NCBI GenBank assembly: GCA_907165065.1
Contig: OU015541.1
Location: 9,186,501-9,250,500, forward strand
Direction of reading: 5' to 3'
Origin: Caprimulgus europaeus
Lineage: Eukaryota > Chordata > Aves > Caprimulgiformes > Caprimulgidae
Length of the DNA stretch: 64,000 nt
Both the position numbers and the translations under genes were made by a program. The notes under the pieces are model-generated. The model was not told the origin of the DNA and ran no database searches. It saw only the letters and a list, made by a program, of their open reading frames with translations. Below, in pieces: positions 1 through 10,829 of this stretch; position 1 is the first letter of the stretch; each line of letters begins with the position of its first letter.

Positions 1-3000
1 AACTCCATAAGCTACATGGATTTTGAAGGTTACTTCTATTTAAGTCAGAACATGTCCCAGTCACCTCAAGCATCAGTTTATTCAGCCTTTTAACACTGTA
101 AACAAGATTTGAAAGTGCTCATAGGCACCTATGTTCTTTAAGAAAAAACACCTCCAAGTGATGAACTTGCACCAGTCAACGTAAAGTATTGTGACAGGTC
201 TTTCCTCCACTGACAAATCAGTATTAGATTTCTCTTACATATGGATGCAACATTATCTTCAGACAGTTAAACCTAAATATACACTAACAGGTTGCCAGTT
301 TGAGGGCTATCACTGCTGCCAGAGCTCAGCTGCCCGGATCTGCTTACGATCCACGTATCAATTTATCTATTAAAAATAAGTTTTACAGCCAAGTAAATCA
401 CATTTTTACACACAAAGGCACACACACGCACTTGTCACCTATAGATTTTATTAGGGTAGCAAAAGAAGGTTTTTTCTTTCATAATTTATAGATGAAGAGG
501 AGAAGAGAAATCACTGTTCCAGATACCACCAGGGAGCTATTAGTAGCAACACAACTCCACTAATGCTCTGTAAGCTTCAAATTCTGAACCTGTGAATGGA
601 CTTCCAAATGTAAGAGGAGCAGCAATGAGTCAGAGTGAAGTTTTTAGCTAGATACTGACAAAGCAAACCAGAGAGGAGATCCTAGGTTAATACATTCATA
701 GATACAAAGATTTATTTATTTATTAAATATGAGAAGAGGAAAGAAGATACACCAACAAATCTATCATCTGGAATACTTCTACTTTTAAAAAACCATCATA
801 AACATGCCAGGCTGGTTGGATAACTTTGGTTTTTTTACTATAGAGCAAATTTAATTCAGATCTCTTTAGTTCAGAAGACCTATATGTAGATTATACTCAA
901 AGCAAATCCTATATTTGACTACTAAGTTTGCAGAAGTTACACACTGAGTGCATTATAACTGTGAAAAGGGTATTAGAGCATGTCCCTTAAGGAGATCCAA
1001 GAAGGTGTAAGACAAAGATGAAAAGTATGTAGAATAAGACTCCAGGGTAATAATTTTATAATCACTAAGTTTCATTCCCAGAAGCATCACCAGAAACACT
1101 GAAAATTTTCAAACATAACACAACAATTATAATAGCCTGGAAAAGAGTAAGGTCTTGCAGTGCCATAAAAAAGCTAATTCTCCTTTCCTGCTGAAGTGCA
1201 GTGCTCTTCAAAGTAACTGAAACGAAACAGCTTCTCATCCATACATTTTGAGCAGACAACACCAATTTTTTTTTTTTTTATTTATTTTGAAGTCAGTAAC
1301 ATCAGGATCTTCAGATCATGCTGGAAAGGAAGTCTGAAACCTTCTCAGAAAACTGCCTACAAGCACTTTGCTTTTAAAGCAAGGCATTGTACACTTATTT
1401 GCCATCACCTGGTTTTAGGTAACATGGAATTTCAGCTCCAAAATACATATATTAAAATGGGTTTCCAATCAACTATCATACAAATGCAGAGAAATATTGA
1501 CCCCTAGTATTTTTTTTTTCCCCAAGAAGGGAAGTCCCTGACAAGCATATTGTTAGTTCACTTGGTATATTTACAGCAGAGTACTGTAGAACCTCACAGC
1601 AGTACAGCTCAACCTGCTCTCTACCCAGACCTCTCTCCATCAAGAGTTACAACCATCAGCATTCAGCTTGAAAAAGCTTTTCTTCAAACACCTCTGGTTA
1701 GAATAATACTCAGGACAGACAATTCAACCATTATTCACAAAGATCTGTGGAGACTTGAGGTCACATCCTAGTGCTTTAAACAATAAGGTTTTGGAAACTG
1801 ATCCAATTTTGGATAGACTTCAGTTGTGCACATTCATTCTATAACCAGACAAAAAAATATTGCTGCAGAAACATCCATAGCTCATAACCTGCTTATTCTC
1901 AGCACAGAGACCAATTGCCCAACTTCTCTGGCAGTCTGGCTGCTCAGTCACATCTAAACAGACTAAGTAAGGACCTAGGGAAGTGTGTGACACACACCTT
2001 GCTGGAATTCACCACACACTCTCTCCCAACCTTGCAACAAACTGGAAGAGTTCAGCCTTTATGTACTTTCTGGTAGTCCCAAAAGACCTCCAGCCTCATG
2101 AGAAACCAAGTATTGAGAGTTTAAGCACGGCTCACTGTATGTGTCTGTATGATGGTGACAATCCCACCCACCCTTCTCTGCAAAATGCTTTGCAATTACA
2201 AATGTAGCCATGATTCCATGACCAAAATTACCACACAAACACCTGGCCTCTGGGGCCATTAATTCAGCAAGAAACAGATGATGTGCTCAACAGGACCTTG
2301 GGAGTGCTCTTTTCTATGCCTGTTTCTACAGCTGAAGGAAGGAAAAGCGGCAATGCCTGACCAAAAGAAGTTTTAAGGAATCAATAAGCTATATCTGCCC
2401 TTGACATAGAAATCTGAAACCTGTAGAACACATTGCTGTTCAAGGTTTATCCCCAAGACGTTCAAGCCGCTGAGTACCTGGGCACGCCAGCCTTACACCA
2501 GGGCTGAACAGAAATTTATTAACAGGGAGAGAACTGAATTGCAGTGAAAATAAAACTTTTCCAGTGAATGCATCATTTTTAACCTAAGTGAATATAATGC
2601 TTGTCTCTACATAAATTGCTACATCATTTCTACATCTTCATGTTTCTCTCCCCTTCACCAATACACCAATCTCACATGCTTTTATATTCAGGTCAAAAGT
2701 CACATCTACAGCCTGTAGGTTATCACAAATTCACAATTATTTCAGAGCTCATTAAACTGAATTCAGGCAGAACCAAAGCAAAGCAGGTACTAAAAACAAC
2801 TTGTGACATGCTGAAATGCCACTTTACAAATTTCTGACAATTTTAGACACTAGGTAGTAACTTACAAGACTATACCCTACAAGTTTATATATACAAATAC
2901 ATGTTTTCTTTTTAAAAACATTTAGCTCATACTTTGACAAGAAATCTCAAAGAACAGTCTGACAAAACAAACTGCAATTTTGTTTTTATTTTTTCAGCTA

Positions 3001-4038
3001 CCTGTGAAGTTTATGATACTGTAATTGATTTGTGTAAAGTATTTCATAAGGGTATAAGAACTCACTGTCCATCATTGCATATTTAATTATAGGTTATTTG
3101 GGGGTTATAAAAGGGTTTACAGTGCTTTTCCAAAGTAATATGCCCTCCACCCTCTAACAGGCTTACAAAATGCTAACTATCCCAGAAAAAGCACCATCAT
3201 CTAGAAAGTTGAGGCTAATAACTTACTTAGGCTGTTTCAGTGGATAGAGAAACAAAGAGATGCCAGTATTTCAGGTGATTTTTCCATGTAATCAGGGGTT
3301 AGCTACTTCAAACTTTTAAAGACAAACACTTGTACAAAAACCTGACCCCTATACAATACTGGAGGCATTGCTACAACTTAAAACCACTCACAAACATCAA
3401 CAGATAGGTGAATGAAAAAATGTCTTACTCATACCATCTTAGCCAGCAGCTAATCACAAAACTTGTTCCTTTCCTACCTTTCCACACTTACTTTTTGCTA
3501 ACTCAGAAATTAATATTTTAAATTTCATTCAGGCAGTGTTGTGCTAGAATATTATCCCCATGACTGCAACAGCTGCCATCAAACAATTCAGTGACCTATG
3601 GACAATAATAAACCTATAGAGATGGATTTTCAGATGACAGACCATTGTTCCCCACTCCAGTTTTTAGGTTTCTATTTTCCTTTGGTGCATCAATGCCTGG
3701 AATATTCCCAGAAATTCTGAATACATTAAAATGCAAAGTTCAGAAGTCACTAAGGTAACCAAAAGGCAAGCAAAGAAATGTACAAAGATGTGAACACAGT
3801 CTCAGTCCGCTCAGCCATCTTCCTGTACAAAAGAAAGAATGTAGCATTTTCAGATAAAAGTTCTCTTGAGGCTTTTTTGTGTCACAATTCTCAAAGGTGT
3901 TGCAGACACAAGCCACAGGATCAGACAAAAACCAGACACTTCCTGTGGATAATAATGCTTTACCACAACTTGTGATTTCTGTAATACGATGCAAATAAAA
4001 GGTAAGAAACTTTAATGTTTTAAGTAAGTTTCCTGTAC

Positions 4039-4105
4039 CTTTAGGAGATCCAGAGAGTGAAGATTTGGGTTTAGATCTGAATAGGATATTTATGATGGAG
4101 AACGC
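4039..4105 (-). other. Candidate exon of the left minus-strand gene
   Basis: A textbook acceptor (ctctgtttttccttttag) precedes a 67-nt block ending in CTAAAG, followed by gtacagg. One frame is open through the block (FSIINILFRSKPKSS in part). It could be a second 5' UTR exon or a short coding exon. Length and placement fit a transcript starting at the CpG island at 10 kb, but nothing ties it to a known gene. Confidence 0.35.
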
Positions 4106-4779
4106 CTAAAAGGAAAAACAGAGAGTTAGCATTTTGCTTCCTAAAGCTACAAAAGATCTTCTGTAGCAAACATCTCCCCACTACACTGAGCTGCCTCATC
4201 CACTTGGGTGACAAGAACTTGTGTGACCATTAAATTCTCACTGACACACTGCTCAACAGAGCTATGGTTTTTCAAGCAGAAATTCCAACCTGATCCAAGA
4301 ATCTTCTTTCCTTACCTTTCCCCCAAACCAAGTGATTTTTCTTACACAAACAGTGAATCTCACAACAGTGCTCTTTGCAGGATTACGAGAGTCACTTGCA
4401 AGTTTTCTTTCTGTAGCAAGGCTTCCAGTTCTGGACAAGTTAACTCTTCCTAACAGCCCTAGAAATCAGCTACCGAAATTAGACCTAGACCTTAATTCAC
4501 AAAGCCAACAAAAGGAAGCCACTAACCTGAGAAACTCTGGCAGCTATTAACTGCAAAAATATGATAAAAATTTTATCTTTTGGCTACAATTCCAGTCTAA
4601 TGATTTCACTCATAAATAGGTATGTAAAAAAAAATAAAAATCAACCTAGCTAAAACCATTTTAGAACAAAATTCAGTGCTGAATATGAAACCTGTCACTG
4701 CATGGACCGCTCTAAATGGAAATCAAAATGTATTTTATTCTGCTTACAAATATAGCACAAAGTGTTTAATCCTTCTTTT

Positions 4780-5950
4780 CCATGACCAAAGCCAACTGCG
4801 TGCAGACGCTAGCAACATCGCCACCAGCAACAAAATGGGTAAGATCTCAACCTCGATTAAGGTTAGAAGAGGATGTAGACAAACAAGCTCTGGAATTTAC
4901 TTCAGACAACCATTTCAAAATCCTACAACACATCTTAGAATTGAAAGCAGTTATCCTGGAGGAGTCTTGCAGGACAGATGAGGATACAGAGCCTGGAAAA
5001 GGCAGACATCGTGCCTATTTTTTTAACTGGAGAGTGAAGAAGGGAGACAAGAGGATTACAGTCCAACAGTTCAACTTTTCTTCCAGAAGTTTTTTCTGGA
5101 GGCTTAATTAAGCACCTGGAAAACAAGGAAATGGATAATACTCCCAGGTGGCATCAAAACCAAGTTGCATAAAGACAACTGAATTTTCTCCAGCCATCTC
5201 TGGTGGTCTAACCAGGCTCAACAATGAATCACTTGATCTCGGCAGGAACACGGACAAGGTTCTGGGCAGGCGCTGTCTGCTGATCAAACACAGGACAGAA
5301 AAACCATCAACCGACACCAGCAGAGTGGGAGAAGAGTTACAACCAACATAACCTCATTGTCTAACACAAGCCAGTGCTGACAGGCTCTTAGAAAAAGCAA
5401 TCATCATCCTGAGCTGCAGAAATGGGAAAACAGCCTGAGAGATATCTGCAGTAGTCCTTCTCTGTACTCGGTGTTCCCGTGGAGCACTGCAGCCACACAC
5501 CGGTACCATGCTTCAAGACAGATGTGGACCCAGTTACCACATACAAAGTAGGAAAAGCACAAAACAACCAGCTTTAGAAAAATATAACCTAGAAGAAAAC
5601 CATTAAAGGATTTGGGCTTGTATATGCTGAAGAGGAGAGGGTTGGCTGGGGCCTGACAACCAGCAGTCTTCAAGCACCAAAAGGTTTTCGGAGTGGAAAA
5701 GAATAATCTGTTCTTCATGCTTAAAGTGACAGAACCAGAGACAAGAGGCTTAAAAAGTGCATCAAGAAAACACTTTCTGATAGTAATGGTTGCAATAAAC
5801 CAACTGCTTTGGGTGACAGAGGCGACTTCACTGTTGCAAACTTTAAGTATTAATTGATAAACATCCATTCAGAATGAGGCTGGCACACCTGACACCGCAG
5901 AGACACGGACTGCTCGCTGCCTCCAGTCCCTCCCAGCCCGGATCCCCATG
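4780..5950 (+). mobile_element. Decayed CR1-like LINE, reverse-transcriptase to 3' UTR portion
   Basis: Plus-strand translations in broken frames resemble LINE ORF2: KADIVPIF near 4,998-5,020, ALIKHLENKEM near 5,100-5,135, and, near the right end, a segment like the usual ORF2 C-terminus (acaagaggcttaaaaagtgc, acactttctgatagtaatgg, aaccaactgctttgggtgac). Many stops and frame changes make it long dead. The 154-codon open frame on the opposite strand (5,404-5,868) is its antisense and not a gene. Boundaries are approximate. Confidence 0.6.
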
Positions 5951-6810
5951 ACTGCAAATATACTGTTGTGTACCTGACTGTAACAGCACATTTCCATCTC
6001 TTGTCAGAGGAAGACAACGGCCTTGTTGTTAAACAACAGGTTTGGCAAAAAGGAGGATCTCATGTGGCTCCTACTGCAGACTTGCTCTGAACTCTGATAA
6101 ACCACTTGAAAATAGAAGAGACTAAACCCTCAAGGAAATAGGTTTTATTCATTGTCAGGACCAGAATGTGCAAAGGTGTCTTATTTCTTAGGATGTGCAC
6201 ATTTGGAAGGCTGGCAGTTATGACCATCTCATCATGCTACCTGTAATGAACTTGCATGTGTACCTCATTAAAGCTTCCTTTGCATTCACTCCTGACCCCC
6301 CAGCACCAGGCAGGGAGGGCTTTTTATGGAACGAGAACAGAGTAGAATGAGAAACAGAACAGATACCAGATACAACCATCAAGATTCAAATTACAAGGAC
6401 TTCTTGACATCATCAAGTAAAAATCATGTCATGAACAACAATCAATAAAAAGTTTCAGCTATAGGAAATGAGATTTTAAATTAAGCATTAATTTCTCTCT
6501 GAAAAGCAGATGCTTCACCAGGCAGTGCATCAGAACCCTCCCGTCGCACAGCAGGGGAGATAAATTGTTCCTTATCGACAGCGAACTCTGCTCTCAGAGC
6601 AGGAAAGTCCATTTATCCCTGTGTCATGGATGGGCACCTAGAGCACAAAACCCAGTCCTATTCCCACAGAAGGATGTAGGTAGCTGGGCTGGGAGCTTGG
6701 CAGAACTGAAGCCACTGAATGAACTGTGGAACACACAACATTTACTCACTCTGTCACCTCGTTCACGTGCCCGTAGCTCTGTTGCCACCCACTGTCAACC
6801 GCCCCTCACC

Positions 6811-6900
6811 TGGGCACGAGCGCAGTGGCACTGAGCGGCCGCGCAGGAACAATCTGCCGAGCGGCTCTGGCAGGGGAGGCCAAGCCCCCCGGCTCCAACC
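6811..6900 (-). other. Candidate alternative first exon
   Basis: The donor CTCGTGCCCAG then gtgagggg sits in a small GC-rich patch (about 6,790-6,910) including gcggccgcgc. It reads the same way as the 9,868 donor and lies inside the presumed first intron, so it may be an alternative promoter or exon. No coding potential was recognised. Confidence 0.25.
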
Positions 6901-9867
6901 AGAGTCACCCTCACATCAGAGAGGGTTCAACAACTCTGCTGACACTTTTCACCTGTTGTTTGCAGACTGGGGAACGTCACAGTGTGTTCACTGCCTCGAT
7001 AATGTATTGGTTAGAAAGATTCCCCCTCTCCTCCCTTTTTGAACAAAGAGTTTCAAATAACTCAAGCGTGGTGGCTGAGTCTCTCTTGTCCCACACTCGA
7101 CCACTTTGGAGCATGAAGAACAAATTTCCACAAATTCCAGGAGGTTGGGTGAGATGGTTGGTTTCCTAACATACCTTTGAAAAACCCACATCAGTGGCAG
7201 CTTTGTAATAAACAGCATAACATTCTAAAGCATTTGCATGCTACAACAGTGCTCAAGATCAACACCTAACTATTTACAAGTGGAAAGTCTACATAAATAT
7301 TTACTACCAGTCAAGAAAAAAAAAGGCTACAAATTTTACAAACTTAAGGCTATTTACACAAAATGTAAAACACCAGCTGAACAATCTTTTCTGCTTAGAT
7401 AAATCTTTTTTTTATAATATCTGGGCAAGACAAGGTACATCTCAAAGGCAACATTCACAGTAGAAAATGATGCTCTTTTTGAATACTAGTAAGATGAATT
7501 TTCAAGGGTGGAAATGTTAAACATCAAGCAAATTAGTTCAGGAGCTGAGACATGGATTATTAATAAGAGAACAGGTGATGAAAAGCTAAAATTTGAAAGT
7601 AAAATCTGAAGGAAAAGAAGGAACTAGCAGATGTACACATAAACCAGGCAGCTCCAAACATAATGCAAAATAAACCAGAAAGTGGTAAGTCCACCATGAA
7701 TAAACGCTTAAATGCTTACTGCTAGCTGAATTAGTTAGTCCTGTGACAAAATATTTAATGAATTCTTTTTCCTGCAGTAGAACAGGTCAAAAAAGCCCAG
7801 GGATACTGATTACAGTTAACACATAATCAGTGCCCAGATCTCCTCTATTGTTCCAGCTGCATCTTCAAGAACTCTAAGGGAATAATCATCCCCTCAGCAA
7901 GGATCCCAGATAAAGCAACTACAACATTTGTCTTTGAAAGTTCCTATGTCTTCATAACAGAGTTGCTGTTCTTCAGCAAGAACTGAAAGGCACAGAGCAG
8001 TTTTCAGTTTTGCTCTGACTTTGTACAGTTACATCACCCCAAATTTATTTCAGCCCATTAATACTTTAATTTTGCCACAAAATACTGGATACCCTGACTG
8101 CCTGGTACTGATAGTGAAAAAATTATTAGTGCTAAATGTTATGAAAAATTTCAAAGAAAGAAAGAGTGGCTACTTAAAATAATAATAAAAAATAATTATC
8201 TTGCATACATCCTTTAAGGAGAGTTTTGAAATGACATTCTGATCCAACATCAGAAAATAGAAAATATAGTGAAAAACTCAACCCATTGGCTCTTTAAATT
8301 TCCATCAAGATGTGACAGAGATCCAGTGAATATCTCTGTAAAAGTCTGAGCATACAAATTTGTTGCATATATGAGATGATCAAGAGACAAATCAGAGATC
8401 ACTTTATTCCATCATAGCTACAGTCACATCATTAAAACTCAAGTTTTGATGTTCACTAGTATACAAAAAAAATATTTATTCCAGTCTGAGCAAGGCAAGT
8501 ATGCAGTACACTTGCACATGCTAGCTAGAAGAAAGAAGATTATGTAAATATACTATCCCAAAAACAGACAAAGGACTTCATTCAGATACTTTATTTCACT
8601 GCCATACATACACACCTAGCCTTCATTTACATTCCGTATCACCTTCCTCTCAGGTTTGCCTTAAACCTTCCAGAAAAGCAACGACAAAACCACCAAACAG
8701 ATCAATAAATCAGCAAAAATGGCTGTCGCCGTGGCTAGCTAGAGTATCACCTGGATGGCCAACCCAAACAAGCCAAACCTCGGATCACCTCCAGGACAAA
8801 CAGAAGCAGCGTAAAGATTTCAAAGGAACTTGTTGCTGTCACATCTCCCGCAAAACTAGTGTTGTCATCAAAAAAACAGGGAAAAGGAAAAGTGAGGCTG
8901 GAGCAGCGACGGCTGCCAAAGCCAGTGGGCAACAGGGAGAAAGTGTGATGGTGCCAGCGCTCAGGGCGAGCGAACGCCGCTCACACCGGCTGTCCCGGGG
9001 TCTGCCCTGTGCTCCGGCCGGGGCCGGCTCCTGCCGCTGTCACCCCACCTACCCCTTCGGCTGGAACAGCCAGACGCGTCCGGCTCCGCCTCGGGAGTTT
9101 TGCTACCAGGATCACGGGCCCCTGAGACTCTGCGGGAGTCTGTGGCCGCTGCCACCCGCCCGGGGCAACCTGCAGAGGCAGGACGGCTGCGGCCACTCTC
9201 CCCAAGGGGTTCAGAGCCCGAACCAGCCGCGCTGCCACTAACCCCTGTTCTGGGGTCCCGCAGCCACCGCTGTCACCCTCCAACCTGGAACGGGGACTCC
9301 GGACAGAGAGGGACTGTCACCATCCCCGCCCGCAGCGGCCGGGTGCCCGGTGCCGCCGCTCGCCCCGTCTCACAGCGCTCAGGGGGCCCAGCCCTGCCGC
9401 TGTCGCTTCCCTCGCTGGGGCCGCCCAAGCCACCTGCCGCCCCCACCACTCGCCCCACGGGCCTGGGGCCGCCGCGGCCGCTCGGGCAGGAGCCGGCGCT
9501 GCCCCCGCCAGCGGCCCCATCGCGGCTCAGCGGGGACGGCCCCACGGTTCGCCCGCCGCGACCTGCCCCGCTCCCACCCGCGCCGGGCCCCCCCCGGGCG
9601 GTGGGGACAGGGCCGGGGGCTGCCCGCCCGACCCGCCGCCGCCCCCGGGGCCGGGCGAAGCTCCGTGCGGGAGAGTGCGGGGAGGCGGCGGCGGGGGGAG
9701 CAGGGGGGGCGGGCCCGCCCGCCGCGGGGGCTGTCCCCTCCCCACAGCCCCGCCAGCACGGCCCGGCGCGGCCCCCGCTAGGCCCCGCCGCCGCCACCCC
9801 CCGCCCCCGCCACCCCCCGCCCCGCTGCCTCGGCGCCGGGGGGAGCCCGGGCCGCCTCCCCCCTCAC

Positions 9868-10010
9868 CTGGCTGCCTGGGCTGCGGCTCCCGGGCCGGCG
9901 GGTGCTGCGGGCCAGCGGGCGGCTCAGTCCATGGGCCGGGTCCCGGGGGGGGGGGGGGCCGGGGGGCGACCGCGGCAGCGGAGGGAGGCGGCGGGCACAG
10001 GGCAAACACT
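9868..10010 (-). other. Non-coding first exon of an unidentified minus-strand gene (5' end approximate)
   Basis: The strong donor GGCAGCCAG then gtgagggggg ends this GC-rich exon. It contains a minimal upstream ORF, ATG GAC TGA, at 9932-9924, and no long open frame starting with ATG, so it is probably 5' UTR. The gene would extend leftward past position 1. Its identity is unknown. Confidence 0.5.
9945..9966 (+). other. G-run, potential G-quadruplex
   Basis: A run of about 14 G followed by ccgggggg lies just upstream of, or within, the minus-strand first exon, on the strand opposite that transcript. It could form a quadruplex on the non-template side of a plus-strand transcript; it is also a place where assembly errors are common. 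Confidence 0.5.
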
Positions 10011-10184
10011 AAAGAGAATGAGCGGGGCCAGCTCCGGCCGGGGAGGAAGTGACGGCACCGCGCCGGGAGGCGGGGCAGGCGGGTAGCCAATCGGAAGCGG
10101 ATGATCCGCCGCGGGGGCCGCCCCTCTCCGCGTTCTCAGCCAATGGGAGCGGGGGCCAGCTGGGAGCACCGCCTTCTTCGCGAC

Positions 10185-10259
10185 GACTACAAGTCCCGGC
10201 GCCCCCCGCGCGAGCCGCAGCCCGCCTCGGGGCGGGGGAACTACAGCTCCCGGCGTGCC
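10185..10259 (+). promoter_or_regulatory. Pair of ZNF143/THAP11-type sites
   Basis: gactacaagtcccggcgcc (10185-10203) and aactacagctcccggcgtgc (10239-10258) fit the ACTACAnnTCCCrGnrTGC motif in the same orientation, 54 bp apart. Such sites are common at bidirectional CpG promoters in vertebrates. Confidence 0.7.
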
Positions 10260-10281
10260 CCGCGCGCCGAGCCCGGCCGAG

Positions 10282-10409
10282 ATGGAGGCGCCGGGGGGAG
10301 GAAGCGGGTCGGGCCGCGGCCGCCACCGCCCGCGGGTCCCTCGGGTCCCTCCCGGCCGCCTTCCTGCGGGGCCCAGCCCCCTCCCCGCTCCGGGGCGAGG
10401 GCGAGCGAA
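10282..10409 (+). CDS. Hypothetical plus-strand first coding exon
   Basis: ATG at 10282 has a strong context (gccgagATGG) just downstream of the CCAAT and ZNF143 sites. The frame MEAPGGGSGSGRGRHRPR stays open 128 nt to a possible donor GCGAA then gtgagg at 10409/10410; unspliced it would stop at 10411-10413, giving 43 residues. The composition is what any GC-rich leader would give and I recognise no family. It may equally be the start of a divergent non-coding transcript. Confidence 0.2.
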
Positions 10410-10829
10410 GTGAGGGCCCTGGCGCGGGGGGCGGCGGTGTGAGCAGTCACGCAGGGCCGGGCCGCGGCCCACGGCGCTTGTGCGCAGCCCCGCGGAGCCC
10501 ACTCGGGGACCCGCCACGTAGGAGGCGGCTGCGGCGGATGGAGAGGCCGGCGGGTCCTGCGGTGCTGGGGCTGCGGCCGCTCCGCTCTGCGGCCCCGGCC
10601 ACCTCCGGGTGCTCCGCGCTTCACGGCGCTGTAGATACAGCAGAGGCAGGTGGATAAAACGCGTTCTCTCCTCCCATCGCTGCATTGCTGGGAAAAGTGA
10701 AAATCTGAACCGAGAGATGCAGAACGTGCCTGGGTCCCGCCGGGCCGAGCAGCCGGCTCTGCCCGTGCAGGGAAAGGAGACGAGGCCCAAGGCGTATCTG
10801 CGTTCAGCACGGCTGCCTTCAGGGTAAAC

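Larger units (their letters stand above)
1..9867 (-). other. Presumed first intron of the unidentified minus-strand gene
   Basis: Mostly AT-rich with no recognisable protein-coding exon. Open frames above 60 codons here do not resemble known proteins. Contents noted are the CR1-like LINE at 4.8-5.95 kb, the candidate exon at 4.04 kb and the GC patch at 6.8 kb. If the CpG-island donor is real, the intron continues beyond position 1 or is split at the candidate exon. Confidence 0.45.
8940..10660. promoter_or_regulatory. CpG island, unassigned bidirectional-looking promoter
   Basis: This is an extremely GC-rich block with dense CpG in AT-rich surroundings. Its core, 10,080-10,260, holds two CCAAT boxes (10087, 10140) and two ZNF143/THAP11-type sites (10185-10203 and 10239-10259, pattern ACTACAnnTCCCrGC). 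A minus-strand donor lies at 9868/9867 and a plus-strand ATG in strong context at 10282. It is not the promoter of CSE1L or ARFGEF2. Human synteny would suggest STAU1 or DDX27 as neighbours, but the sequence does not prove either. Confidence 0.75.

Noticed and set aside
9100-10790. Several long open frames on both strands in the first CpG island (up to 328 codons)
   Set aside because: They overlap each other in all frames, are almost pure Gly/Pro/Arg/Ala, and result from the scarcity of stop codons in GC-rich DNA.
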